Positions 36,684-45,637 of a stretch of 64,000 bases of DNA are shown in pieces. Below the pieces are notes generated by a model that was not told the DNA's origin, made no database searches, and saw only the letters and a program-made list of their open reading frames with translations. This DNA comes from an uncultured Pseudomonadales bacterium (GTDB lineage: Bacteria; Pseudomonadota; Gammaproteobacteria; Pseudomonadales; Azotimanducaceae), in assembly GCA_951813515.1 (NCBI GenBank), contig OX638346.1, positions 248,001 to 312,000 on the forward strand, in the 5' to 3' direction. The stretch's first letter is position 1, and every line of letters begins with the position of its first letter. The position numbers and the translations under genes were made by a program.

Positions 36684-38012
36684 TCAACGCAGTACCCTTA
36701 CTGTCCGGCGCCCACCCCGCTGAAGCTGCAACACTAGCACGTCTTCTTCCTGCGCCTGCACCGTTTCGACGAATTCCTCCATGTTCCGCACCCGCTGCCG
36801 ATTCACGGCGACGATGATGTCTCCCTGGCGAAGGCCCGACTCCCAGGCCCGACTGTTCGTTTCGACGCTCTGCACCTCGACTCCCTCCACTCGGCCGAAC
36901 CAGGGGTGGTCGCGGCCGATCTCCCCGAGTTCCACGCCCTCAAACTTTTCCGACGAGGTTCCTCGGGGGACGAAAATTGACTGCAACTGGCCGATTACGG
37001 CCTCCGTTTCGATCCGACCCTCTTCCCGAACGATACCGATCCGAACTGTCTCGCCAATGCGGGACAGGCCAATCCGGTTGCGCAGATCGACAACGTCCTC
37101 CACGGGTTCATCGTCGACGCTTACGATCACGTCTCCGGCTTCTATCCCCGCCCTTTCAGCCGGAGAGTCCTCCCTCACAACCTGCACGAGGGCACCGGTA
37201 AGTTGATCGAGGTCGAGCGCTTGCGCTATGTCCGACGTCACATCCTCGATTTCCACGCCCAGGCCTCCGCGTCTTATCTCCCCAAACTCCACCAGTTGCT
37301 CTACCACCGCTCGCGCCATGTTCGAGGGCACGGCGAAGCCAATGCCGACGTTGCCCTGCGAGGGGGTAATCAGCGCCGTGTTGATGCCGACCAGGCGTCC
37401 TTCAAGGTCTACGAGCGGGCCACCGGAATTGCCCCGATTGATGGAAGCGTCGGTCTGGATAAAGTCCTCGTAGCCATCGGGGAAAGGTTTATTGAATCGC
37501 CGGCCCAGCGCGCTGACGATGCCCAGCGTCACTGTCTGGTCCAGCTCGAACGGGCTGCCGATCGCGACGACGAAGTCCCCGATCTCAAGCGCATCGGAAT
37601 CCCCAAGAGGCAGCTCCGACAGGTCCTCGGCCTCGATCTGTAGCAATCCGATGTCCGTCCCTTCGTCGCTTCCCACAAGCGTCGCTTCCACCGTCCGTTG
37701 GTCGTGCAGTCGAACCGTGATCTTCTCGGCGTCCTGGATCACGTGATGGTTGGTGACCACATAGCCCTCGCTCGCGTCGATGATGACGCCTGAACCGATG
37801 CCGGTGGGCCTTTCGGGTGCCGGAAGCTGGAAGAAATCGAACACATCGGGACTTCGGCCGCGCTGTCGTCCGACGACAGATATGTTGACCACCGCGGGCG
37901 CCGCCTTCTTCACGGCCGGTGCTGCCGTGAGTTTTTCCGCGGCATGGCCCGTCAGTGCCAGCGACAGGGCGAAGAGCGCGGGCAATATTCGATGGAGAAC
38001 TGCGTCCGGCAT
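36684..38012 (-). CDS. degQ: Do-family periplasmic serine endoprotease (second HtrA)
   Basis: 442 residues. Signal peptide RILPALFALSLALTGHAA. Trypsin-like triad: His in VVTNHHVIQDA, Asp in EGTDIGLLQIE, Ser in NRGNSGGPLVDLEG. PDZ1 covers GALVQVVREDSPAERAGIEAG (in two pieces) with VEDVVDLRNRIG; PDZ2 covers GVEVQSVETNSRAWESGLR and ends VLQLQRGGRRTVRV. It acts in periplasmic quality control like DegQ/DegP/MucD. It differs clearly from the HtrA at 2987-4348, so this is not a recent duplication. The gene is alone on its strand, divergent from the VOC gene. Confidence 0.92.
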   Translation of the reverse strand: MPDAVLHRILPALFALSLALTGHAAEKLTAAPAVKKAAPAVVNISVVGRQRGRSPDVFDFFQLPAPERPTGIGSGVIIDASEGYVVTNHHVIQDAEKITVRLHDQRTVEATLVGSDEGTDIGLLQIEAEDLSELPLGDSDALEIGDFVVAIGSPFELDQTVTLGIVSALGRRFNKPFPDGYEDFIQTDASINRGNSGGPLVDLEGRLVGINTALITPSQGNVGIGFAVPSNMARAVVEQLVEFGEIRRGGLGVEIEDVTSDIAQALDLDQLTGALVQVVREDSPAERAGIEAGDVIVSVDDEPVEDVVDLRNRIGLSRIGETVRIGIVREEGRIETEAVIGQLQSIFVPRGTSSEKFEGVELGEIGRDHPWFGRVEGVEVQSVETNSRAWESGLRQGDIIVAVNRQRVRNMEEFVETVQAQEEDVLVLQLQRGGRRTVRVLR

Positions 38013-38240
38013 TTCCTGTGCTCCTGTGTGATTGCCTGCTTGTCCCGGTGATGCGAGCCTTCGGCGTCGTCAGGGGCAACCGGATTGTAGCGTGGTTTCG
38101 CGCATCGCATGGACGATGGCCGAGTCGGCTACGGTCGGCGCGCGGAGCATCGCAGGACACGTCTCGACAGTCACCCCATGGACTGCACCGAAGTGACATA
38201 ACATTGCCGGACACCACACAGGAATCAAGGGGATGTACCC

Positions 38241-38630
38241 ATGGCTTTGACCGGATTCGATCACCTGGTAATACGTGTTTCTGACCTGGATGAGGGGATA
38301 CGGACGTACCGAGACCGCCTTGGCCTTACCCTCGACCGCACCGACCAGACGGATGCGCTCGGGGTCAAGCAGGCATTCTTCAACCTGCCCGATGGCGGGT
38401 TCATCGAAGTGGTCGCCCCGACGGACCACAAAGGCGCCGTCGCCCGGTCCCTGGAAACCCGCGGGGAAGGCATCCACACCATCTCGTTCGCCGTCGATGA
38501 CCTCGCGGCGACATCAGCCGCCATGAAGGACGCCGGCGCACAGTTGATCGGAGAAGGAGGACCACAGGTCTTTGTGCATCCGAAATCCACCCACGGCGTC
38601 CTGCTGCAGCTCACGGCAAAACGGGACTGA
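38241..38630 (+). CDS. VOC-superfamily protein (glyoxalase / methylmalonyl-CoA epimerase-like)
   Basis: 129 residues making two beta-alpha-beta-beta-beta units. The metal-site residues are plausible: His in TGFDHLVIRVSDLD at residue 7, Glu in GGFIEVVAPTD, His in GEGIHTISFAVDDL, and a C-terminal THGVLLQL strand. The pattern is nearest to methylmalonyl-CoA epimerase or glyoxalase-like members, but too general to name a substrate. The SD is AAGGGGATG. The symporter gene follows 47 bases downstream. Confidence 0.8.
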   Translation: MALTGFDHLVIRVSDLDEGIRTYRDRLGLTLDRTDQTDALGVKQAFFNLPDGGFIEVVAPTDHKGAVARSLETRGEGIHTISFAVDDLAATSAAMKDAGAQLIGEGGPQVFVHPKSTHGVLLQLTAKRD

Positions 38631-38677
38631 CCCGGTAAGCGCGTTTTCCGAAGTCTCCCGCCCGAGGACGATGAAGC

Positions 38678-40129
38678 ATGAATGAAGCCACGATCATCCT
38701 GATCACATTGGTGGCCTATAAAGTCATGATGATCCTCGTCGGCCTATGGGCCGCTTCGAGAAACCGCAGCGAAGCGGACTTCTTTCTCGGCGGTCGCGGC
38801 CTTGGCCCCCTCGTCGCCGGGTTTTCCTATGCGGCCAGCACTTCCTCGGCGTGGGTGATCCTGGGCTTTTCCGGATTCGTATATGTCATCGGGCTTGGCG
38901 CCTTGTGGATGATCCCCGGCATATTCGCCGGATACGCGGTCGTGTGGCTCTACTTCGGCCGGCGGCTGCGGCAGGAATCCCGATCGCATCAGCAGGTGAC
39001 GTTGACGGACTTCCTGCTGCAGGACAGCCAGGGCGACCTGAAACGGGTCGCCGCGCTGGCCGCCGCGGTCCTCGTGCTGTTCTGTTTCGTCTTCTATGTC
39101 GCCGCCCAACTGGACGCCGCCGGCAACGCGCTGACCGAGCATTTCGCGATCGCGACGCCCACGGCGATCATAGTCGGGGCGTTGATCGTCGTGTTCTATT
39201 CCCTCGTCGGCGGATTCTGGGCGGTGTCCGTCACGGACACCATCCAGGCAGCCATCATGATGCTGGTCTCGCTGGGTGTGCCATTGGCCGCCCTGATTGC
39301 CGCTGGCGGACCGGCAGAGGTTTTGGCCGTGCTCACCGCCTCCATGCCGGCCGACTATCTGCGGCTCACCGGCGGCCATGCCGGACTGGTCCTGGGCGGC
39401 TTCGCCGTCGGCCTGGTCGGCATGTCGCTCGGCGCGCTGGGCCAGCCGCATCTCCTCGCGCGGCTGATGGCCGTGCGTGGCGACGCCGAACGCCGCCAGG
39501 GATTCGCGATCGTGTTCGGCTGGGGCATCGTGGTGTTCGCGGGGATGGTCACACTCGGCCTGTCGGGACGCGCGCTCGTGCCAGAGATCGGCAATCCGGA
39601 GGCGCTGTTCTACCGCGCCGCGAGCGACTACCTGCCGATCATCCTGGCAGGTATCGCGACCGCCGCCACCCTGTCCGCGGTCATGTCGACGGTGGACTCG
39701 CTGCTGCTTTCCGCTGCCGGGGCGGTTGCCCATGACATGGGTATAAACCGCCGCTTCCCCGGCCATGAAGCCATGGCGTCGCGCGCCGCGATGTTTGGCG
39801 TCGCGGCGGTGGCCGTGGTGCTTGCGCTCAGCTTGCCGGACAGCATCTTCAATCGCGTCCTCCTGGCCTGGTCGGCCCTCGGTGCCGCCTTCGGCCCGAT
39901 CGTGCTGTTCCGAGTCACGGGTCGCGTCGTCAATGCAGGTCCGGCGCTCGCCGCCATGCTGTCCGGATTCGCGGTGACCGTACTGTTCTACTCGCTAGGC
40001 GCGGCCCCGGCCGGAGAATCCATCCTTTCCCAGGCCGCCCACCTGCCGGGGGACCCGTTCGAGCGCGTCGTCCCGTGGCTGCCCCCGGTCCTCATTCTCT
40101 GGTTTTTTACCAGCAAGCGCGGCACATAG
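38678..40129 (+). CDS. sodium/solute symporter (PutP-like, SSS family)
   Basis: 483 residues with about 13 transmembrane helices. The SSS family is shown by ADFFLGGRGLGPLVAGFSYAAS (split at GLGP) near residue 35, ASTSSAWVILGFSGFVY, SLVGGFWAVSVTDTIQA, GLVGMSLGALGQPHLLARLMA and the late sodium-site helix ATLSAVMSTVDSLLLSAAGA. The GQPH and STVDS motifs resemble PutP (proline) transporters, so amino acid uptake is likely. It converges on the adenine deaminase gene, with 4 bases between the stops. Confidence 0.88.
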   Translation: MNEATIILITLVAYKVMMILVGLWAASRNRSEADFFLGGRGLGPLVAGFSYAASTSSAWVILGFSGFVYVIGLGALWMIPGIFAGYAVVWLYFGRRLRQESRSHQQVTLTDFLLQDSQGDLKRVAALAAAVLVLFCFVFYVAAQLDAAGNALTEHFAIATPTAIIVGALIVVFYSLVGGFWAVSVTDTIQAAIMMLVSLGVPLAALIAAGGPAEVLAVLTASMPADYLRLTGGHAGLVLGGFAVGLVGMSLGALGQPHLLARLMAVRGDAERRQGFAIVFGWGIVVFAGMVTLGLSGRALVPEIGNPEALFYRAASDYLPIILAGIATAATLSAVMSTVDSLLLSAAGAVAHDMGINRRFPGHEAMASRAAMFGVAAVAVVLALSLPDSIFNRVLLAWSALGAAFGPIVLFRVTGRVVNAGPALAAMLSGFAVTVLFYSLGAAPAGESILSQAAHLPGDPFERVVPWLPPVLILWFFTSKRGT

Positions 40130-40133
40130 TCGT

Positions 40134-41108
40134 TCAGTCGCGGAACGCGGCAACAAACGAGTTGTCGGCGAGCGCTGTCAGGTCTGACGGGGTCAGGTCG
40201 AGCGCATTCGCAACCCGGGTGAAGTTCGCGTTGACGTAGCCGCCGAAGTAGGCGGGGTCGTCCGAGTTCACCGTCACGAGCAGACCGAGGTCCAGCATCC
40301 GCTTCAGGGGGTGACCTGCCAGATCTTCCACGACCGCCAGTTTCAGGTTGGAAAGCGGGCAGACGGTCAGCGGCACCTGGTCCCGGCGCAGGCGGGAAAC
40401 GAGCGCCGCGTCTTCCAATGCCCTGTTGCCATGATCGATCCGTTCGACGCCGAGCACGTCCAGGGCTTCCCAGATGTAGGAGGGCGGGCCCTCCTCGCCC
40501 GCGTGGGCCGTGAGTCTCAAGCCTTCGTCACGGGCAGCGGCGAAGACTCGCTCGAACTTTGAGGGCGGGTTTCCGAGTTCCGACGAGTCCAGTCCCACGC
40601 CGATGAACTCGGACCGATAGGGCATCGCTTCTTCCAGTATCCGAAACGCCTCCCGCTCCGACAGGTGCCGAAGAAAGCAGACAATGAACGACACCCGGAC
40701 GCCACGCTCCCGCGCTTTGCGGGCTGCACGCGAGAGGCCGTCCATGACGTGCGCAAGGGGGACACCCCTTGCAACGTGCGCCTGGGGATCGAAGAAACAC
40801 TCGACCCGGCGCACGTTGTCCCGTTCGGCACGCTGGAAATAGGCGTCCGCCAGTTCGAAGAAATCGCGCTCCTCCTCCAGAACCTGCATTCCCGCGTAAT
40901 ACAGGTCCAGGAAGTCCTGAAGACAGGTGAAGTCATACGCCTGCCGGATGGCGTCGACGCTCTCGTAGGGCAAGGAGGTGCCATTGCGTTCCGCAAGTTT
41001 CCACATCATCTCCGGTTCCAGAGAACCTTCGATGTGAATGTGAAGCTCGGCCTTCGGCAGACCCTGCACGAACTCGGCGTAGTCAACCCCGCGAGAAGCC
41101 CGGACCAC
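40134..41108 (-). CDS. adenine deaminase (adenosine deaminase superfamily)
   Basis: 324 residues. Zinc and active-site motifs: HIHIEGSLEPEMMWKLAERN (first His pair), TAHAGEEGPPSYIWEALDVL (His and catalytic Glu), RIDHGNRALED, and NSDDPAYFGGYVNANF (Asp pair). FFDPQAHVARGVPL and CFLRHLSEREAF are typical of the Aah1/PA0148-like adenine deaminase branch, as against true adenosine deaminase. It converts adenine to hypoxanthine in purine salvage. It is transcribed directly after an amidohydrolase gene. Confidence 0.88.
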   Translation of the reverse strand: MVRASRGVDYAEFVQGLPKAELHIHIEGSLEPEMMWKLAERNGTSLPYESVDAIRQAYDFTCLQDFLDLYYAGMQVLEEERDFFELADAYFQRAERDNVRRVECFFDPQAHVARGVPLAHVMDGLSRAARKARERGVRVSFIVCFLRHLSEREAFRILEEAMPYRSEFIGVGLDSSELGNPPSKFERVFAAARDEGLRLTAHAGEEGPPSYIWEALDVLGVERIDHGNRALEDAALVSRLRRDQVPLTVCPLSNLKLAVVEDLAGHPLKRMLDLGLLVTVNSDDPAYFGGYVNANFTRVANALDLTPSDLTALADNSFVAAFRD

Positions 41109-41109
41109 G

Positions 41110-42198
41110 CTATTGACCGGAGAGCTGACGCTGCTCCCAGGCGCGGACCCGCGGCACGGCCGCGTCGAACACCCGGCCGTAGTTGAGCCGCTCCACCTGC
41201 GCCCGCACGTCGGCGTCGAGCCGTTCCCAAAGTGGGTGGTAGACCTTGTGTGTCGTGACGTAGGCGTCCCAGTTCCTGGGTGCCACCGAGTCCGTACCGA
41301 AAAGGAACCGCGTCGGATGTTTCTCCATCAACGCAGCCCATCCGTCCACCGTGTTGGCGTCTCGCACCGCGTACCTGGCAACTTCGTCCCAAGAAATGTC
41401 GAGCATCACGTGATCGTAGCGCGAATCGGAGAGCATCTCGTCGAGCAACACCAAGTGCTGATCGGTCGGATGCACGAATCGACCCAGTCCCGTGTGGGCC
41501 CAGATCACGGACGCATCCGGATGGGCAGCGAGCACGCCAAGCAGATCGTCGTAGTGGGCCGGTCGTTCGCCCGGCCGGACCCGGGCGACATCGCAATGCA
41601 GGATCGCCACCAGGCCGATCTCGGCGACGGTGGAGAGGATCCTGTCCAGTGCTGGATTGCGCAGGCTCGCCGTGTGACCGGTGACTTTCGACGACACGAA
41701 CTCCTTGTGGATACTGAACTCGCCGATGCCGGAGAACACGCCTGGAAACGTGAGCAGAACGCGGCGGATGTGGTCGGCGGCGTACATGTCGGTGGGGTTG
41801 AAACCGGTGATCATCGGGTCAACGCGACGTTTCTGCGCATCGCTCAGCGAAAGGTACTCACGCGCGATCACCGCGTCGACGAACGAGTAGTAGTAGAGGG
41901 CGGCGTCCGAGTGCAGGTAGTAGTGGGGCGCGCGTTCACCGGAGACGAAATAGTCCCACTTCTGCTGCAGCGGAATACCGAACATCGCCACCCGGCCTAC
42001 CCGGTCGCCCACCATGTCGAAGTACTCGCGGGCGGCGATGCCCCGCTGCACGTAGTCCAACAAGTGGAAGTGGGCATCGTTGAACAGCGGCTCGGGTTCC
42101 CCCGCATCGACCTCCGCCGCGGGCAGGTGGAAACCGGGAATCAGCAGCGCGATCCATAGATTCCGCCAACCGTGACGAAACGGACTCGAGGTCACCAT
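41110..42198 (-). CDS. exported amidohydrolase-family protein (TIM-barrel metal hydrolase)
   Basis: About 362 residues from ATG 42198; an in-frame extension to 42294 would run into the preceding gene. A hydrophobic N-terminus (LWIALLIPGFHLPAAEV) suggests export. The fold is an amidohydrolase barrel: FNDAHFHLLDYVQRG (H-x-H strand), GIGEFSIHKEFV, VAILHCDVARVRPGE, SVIWAHTGLGR, VMLDISWDEVARYAV and FLFGTDSVAPRNWDAY (late Asp). It ends 1 base before the adenine deaminase start and begins 7 bases after the preceding membrane gene, so three genes form a unit. The substrate is unknown. Confidence 0.75.
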   Translation of the reverse strand: MVTSSPFRHGWRNLWIALLIPGFHLPAAEVDAGEPEPLFNDAHFHLLDYVQRGIAAREYFDMVGDRVGRVAMFGIPLQQKWDYFVSGERAPHYYLHSDAALYYYSFVDAVIAREYLSLSDAQKRRVDPMITGFNPTDMYAADHIRRVLLTFPGVFSGIGEFSIHKEFVSSKVTGHTASLRNPALDRILSTVAEIGLVAILHCDVARVRPGERPAHYDDLLGVLAAHPDASVIWAHTGLGRFVHPTDQHLVLLDEMLSDSRYDHVMLDISWDEVARYAVRDANTVDGWAALMEKHPTRFLFGTDSVAPRNWDAYVTTHKVYHPLWERLDADVRAQVERLNYGRVFDAAVPRVRAWEQRQLSGQ

Positions 42199-42205
42199 CG
42201 CGGGA

Positions 42206-43267
42206 TCAGGCGGGCACCACGAAATTGCGAACGGAACCCGGCAGGCAGCCGATGATCGCCGCTCGGATGGTCGACCACCAGGCCGCCATCGCAAGGAACA
42301 GGCAGCCGATGAGCATCAACGCGATGGCGACACTGTAGAAGGCGGACAGTTCCTCGAAATACCAGGCAACGGCGCCGATCAGGTATGCCGTGGCGGCGAC
42401 CATGATGGCCCTTCTGTTGACAAGCAGGGCAACGCACGCAAGACACAGGTAGCAGACGACGACGGCGGTGGCCTCGAGCCAGTCGGCGGGCAGGGCGCCC
42501 GACTGAACCCACGAGAAGACTGGATGCGCGATCGAGGGTGCCGCGACCAGGTGGAGCCAGAAAGCAACATCCGACGGCAGAGACGTTCGGTCCAGGTCAC
42601 GCACGTCCCAGTACATCGCGAAGGAAAATGCCGCGATGCCGAGCACGAACATGACGATGTTGGCACCCGCCGTGGGATTGTCGAACGGCGAAAACAGCAA
42701 CCAGGCGCAGTACAACGCGGCGCCGACGAAGGACACGCCGACCGCGACAGCGATCGGCACCCTGTAACGCCACCAGAACAACGCCGCCGCGACAGCGCCG
42801 CACGATAGCGCCGCCAGGGTCTCGAACTTGGGAATTCGGGCGAATGCGTAGACCGCCCCATCCGCCGGTGCATGTTGGGGCTCCACCCACAATGCCCAGA
42901 ACATGCCTGCGGCGGCGGCGATACTGAACGCCAGCGCGTAGAGTATCGACGCCAGCGCCAGCCGCTTGCGCAACGTGAAATACTCGCTCAGGGCAACAGC
43001 GACCACCATGACCAGGAGGCTGACCGGCACGATGCCCCATTCGGAGTTGAACCAGGCGATCCCAGTGAACAGCAGCAACGAAGCCAAGGCGACGAAGACG
43101 TCGTTGAAGCCCCTGAAGAGGTGAAACTCTTCTTCGTCGGGGCGGCGCGAACGGGATTCCAGGTAGGACCGAAACGCATCGGCGGCAGTCCCCGAAACCG
43201 CACCGTCGCGCACGGCATCGCGCAAGTCCTGTTCCGTAAAGGTGGTCCGGGGTGGAGTTGTTGCCAT
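42206..43267 (-). CDS. polytopic inner-membrane protein, unknown function
   Basis: 353 residues. A soluble N-terminal ~50 residues (TFTEQDLRDAVRDGAVSG) is followed by about nine or ten hydrophobic helices, such as VFVALASLLLFTGIAWF, ILYALAFSIAAAAGMFWAL and AVVVCYLCLACVALLVN. It resembles DUF2157-type membrane proteins in layout, but I cannot assign a family with certainty. It is the first gene of a minus-strand run with the amidohydrolase and adenine deaminase genes, and divergent from the DUF488 gene. Confidence 0.7.
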   Translation of the reverse strand: MATTPPRTTFTEQDLRDAVRDGAVSGTAADAFRSYLESRSRRPDEEEFHLFRGFNDVFVALASLLLFTGIAWFNSEWGIVPVSLLVMVVAVALSEYFTLRKRLALASILYALAFSIAAAAGMFWALWVEPQHAPADGAVYAFARIPKFETLAALSCGAVAAALFWWRYRVPIAVAVGVSFVGAALYCAWLLFSPFDNPTAGANIVMFVLGIAAFSFAMYWDVRDLDRTSLPSDVAFWLHLVAAPSIAHPVFSWVQSGALPADWLEATAVVVCYLCLACVALLVNRRAIMVAATAYLIGAVAWYFEELSAFYSVAIALMLIGCLFLAMAAWWSTIRAAIIGCLPGSVRNFVVPA

Positions 43268-43410
43268 GGCATCTCAACTATCACAAACCGCCACTGAGAC
43301 TATACACCCCGAAGCACGTGAAGTTCTTTCGCCCGAGTGCGACAGTTCGGGATCTCCCGCCGCGCGGCCGGACCTACGACGTGTTGCCGAGTTTTCTATA
43401 TCATCGATGG

Positions 43411-44058
43411 GTGGACATCGACCAGGCGCGCGCGCGAAATCATGCCCGTGTGGTCTTTACGATCGGGCATTCCAACCACTCCGTAGAGGTGTTTCTGGAC
43501 CTGTTGAGCCGACACCGCATCGATGCGCTCGCCGACGTGCGTTCCGCGCCTTACAGCCGCTTCAATTCACAATTCAACCGCGAATCCCTCGCCGCCGCAC
43601 TCAGTCGGCGAGGGATCGAATACCAGTACTTCGGCCGGGAACTCGGCGGCCGACCGGAAGATCCGGCCTGCTACGAGGGCGACCGCGTGCACTATGGGAG
43701 GGTTTCCGAGACGGAACGTTTCCGCGAGGGACTCACCGGAGTGATCGACGCAGCAGCGCGACGTCGAATAGCGCTGATGTGCGCGGAAAGAGAACCTCTC
43801 GATTGCCACAGAACCCTGCTTGTTGCCACCGCACTCGACGCGCATGACGTGGACGTGCAGCATATCCATGCTGATGGAACACTCGAAACCCAGGCGGACG
43901 CAATGCGTCGACTTCTAGACCGATATAATCTGAACCCCGAGGGCGACCTGCTGGGAACGCGCGAACAGTCCATCGCAATAGCCGTCACACTCCGTCCGGG
44001 GCGCCGGAGCGCACAGTCCCATGAGGGGCGGACAGAAGGCCGGAGGACCGAATTGTGA
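43411..44058 (+). CDS. DUF488 family protein
   Basis: About 215 residues from GTG 43411. The frame is open from 43252, but that part overlaps the divergent membrane-protein gene and is outside the domain; another GTG at 43450 directly precedes the first strand. The DUF488 core is clear: VVFTIGHSNHSVEVFLDLL, LADVRSAPYSRFNSQFNRES (split), GIEYQYFGRELGGRPED, and LMCAEREPLDCHRTLL with its Cys-x-Glu and Cys-His pair. The biochemical role of DUF488 is not settled. It overlaps the next gene by 4 bases (GTGA), so the pair is coupled. Confidence 0.75.
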   Translation: MDIDQARARNHARVVFTIGHSNHSVEVFLDLLSRHRIDALADVRSAPYSRFNSQFNRESLAAALSRRGIEYQYFGRELGGRPEDPACYEGDRVHYGRVSETERFREGLTGVIDAAARRRIALMCAEREPLDCHRTLLVATALDAHDVDVQHIHADGTLETQADAMRRLLDRYNLNPEGDLLGTREQSIAIAVTLRPGRRSAQSHEGRTEGRRTEL

Positions 44059-44657
44059 CAACCAACCATGTACTGATCGACTTTGAAAACGTGCAGCCGA
44101 AGAATCTCGCTGCGCTGAGGGATGTCACGAAGGGACACGCATTCAAGGTCTACGTGTTCGTCGGGGCCAACCAGTCCAGGATACCGAAAGAGCTCGCGTT
44201 CGAGATGCAGACGCTCGGCCGCGACGCGCAATACGTGGAGATCGCCGGAAGCGGCAAGAACGCCGCCGATTTCCATATCGCGTTCTACCTGGGTGAACTG
44301 GCCCAGCCCGGATCGGACGACGAGTTCCACATCGTCTCGCGGGACACGGGCTTTGATCCGTTGATCAGGCACTTGCAGGCCCGCAACATCAGGGCGGCGC
44401 GGAGGAAGGACCTGTTTGAGATTCCATGGTTGAAGGAGAGCGAAACCGAATCTCCCGGCGAGAAGATAGACAAGGTTATTAGCAACTTCGATGCCCGCGG
44501 GCACTCGCGGCCCCGCAAGGTCAGGACGCTCAAGGCTTCCATCCGCTCTCTCTTTGGCGGCAACGTGACCGACGACGAACTGGACAAGCTCGTAGAGGGG
44601 CTGAAGCAACGGAAATACGTCGCCGTCGAAGGCGAGAAGATCAAGTACAAGCCCTGA
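44055..44657 (+). CDS. PIN/NYN-like domain protein (putative nuclease)
   Basis: 200 residues from a GTG that overlaps the DUF488 stop. The N-terminal ~120 residues look like a PIN/NYN fold: VLIDFENVQPKNLAAL with the conserved Asp near residue 9, FKVYVFVGANQSRIP, KNAADFHIAFYLGELAQ (second Asp), and FHIVSRDTGFDPLIRHLQ (third Asp). These Asp residues form the metal site of ribonucleases in this clan. The C-terminal ~70 residues are helical and basic (TLKASIRSLFGGNVTDDELD), perhaps nucleic-acid binding. A ribonuclease activity is inferred, not shown. Confidence 0.72.
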   Translation: MTTNHVLIDFENVQPKNLAALRDVTKGHAFKVYVFVGANQSRIPKELAFEMQTLGRDAQYVEIAGSGKNAADFHIAFYLGELAQPGSDDEFHIVSRDTGFDPLIRHLQARNIRAARRKDLFEIPWLKESETESPGEKIDKVISNFDARGHSRPRKVRTLKASIRSLFGGNVTDDELDKLVEGLKQRKYVAVEGEKIKYKP

Positions 44658-44690
44658 GCGTTCCGACCCGGCACGAACCCTGTCAGCCCG

Positions 44691-45580
44691 TCAGGCGGCG
44701 CCCCGCTGTAATGCCATCCGGGGCTTCTGATCCGGATACAGCTCGTCGAGCGGAATCGACTTTCCGTCGTCCTGCACGATGCGGCAGTGAAAACGCTTGA
44801 GGCGCCGCGGCTCCGGAACACCGCAGGAGTGTGCGATGACTCCGACCTCGTTGACCTTGTCGCCCGGAAGGATGCCTCCCTTCCCCGATTTCGCGCCCTG
44901 GGACAGTTTGATCTCGAACATGCGCACGTTGTCGACCGCCGCGATCTCGCGCAATCGCTTGTCCGAAAAACCGCCCTCGGAGTCTCGCACGCCGTATTTC
45001 GCCGTGCCGATCTGGAAAACGATGTCGGCACCGCCATCGCGATGCATGGGAGACAGGCCTCCTTCGCCCGTGTTCATCCACACGCCGGCCATGCGCGCGC
45101 CGTTCGACAGCGCCGTCACCGCAGGCCGCGATATCGCGCCATAACTCATCCCGGAAGTGTTGAATACGGACGATTGGGTGTACGGATGCTCGCAATACGG
45201 CCCGATGGTGACATCCGTCGTATCGACCGCGTCCTGCTCTAGGTTGGATAGGGGCAGTTGACGAAGATGACCGTGCCGACCGGCTTCAGGTTCCTTGTCG
45301 AACCGAATGCCGCCATGGTGTCTTCGCCCTTGGCGGCGCGATACACCCAGGAGCGCTCCGAGCGGTTTGAACGGCATCTCCTCGCGGTCCATGGCGAAGA
45401 AATACTGGCGGAAGAACTCGCCCAGGTGCTCGAACAGGTAGCGGAAACGGCCGATGACCGGAAAATTGCGCCTCACCGCGTGTCGGGTCTGGGTACGATC
45501 CACGACGTACAGGACGGCGACGACCAGCATGCCAAGCCCCACCGTGATAGCTGCGCGAGAAATTCCAGCAGGTCGAACAT
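44691..45580 (-). pseudogene. FMN-dependent glutamate-synthase-like protein, decayed (three frameshifts and a large internal deletion)
   Basis: The intact family has about 530 residues; this remnant codes for less than 300. Reading from ATG 45580 (SD GGGAGGGG) gives MFDLLEFLAQLS. The frame then shifts near 45545 to one reading LGMLVVAVLYVVDRTQT and RQYFFAMDREEMPF. The family sequence WVYRAAKGEDTMAAFGSTRN and VGTVIFVNCPYPT is found in a different frame over 45252-45385, so a +1 and a -1 shift bracket it. After KGGILPGDKV (about 44850) the sequence jumps to EVGVIAHSCGVPEPRRLKRF, losing about 230 residues including the 3Fe-4S motif and much of the FMN site. It cannot be functional as glutamate synthase. 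Confidence 0.85.
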
Positions 45581-45637
45581 CTGATCCCCTCCCGGCATAT
45601 TGATTTCCAGTAACCCTGCATCTATACGACCATCGAC

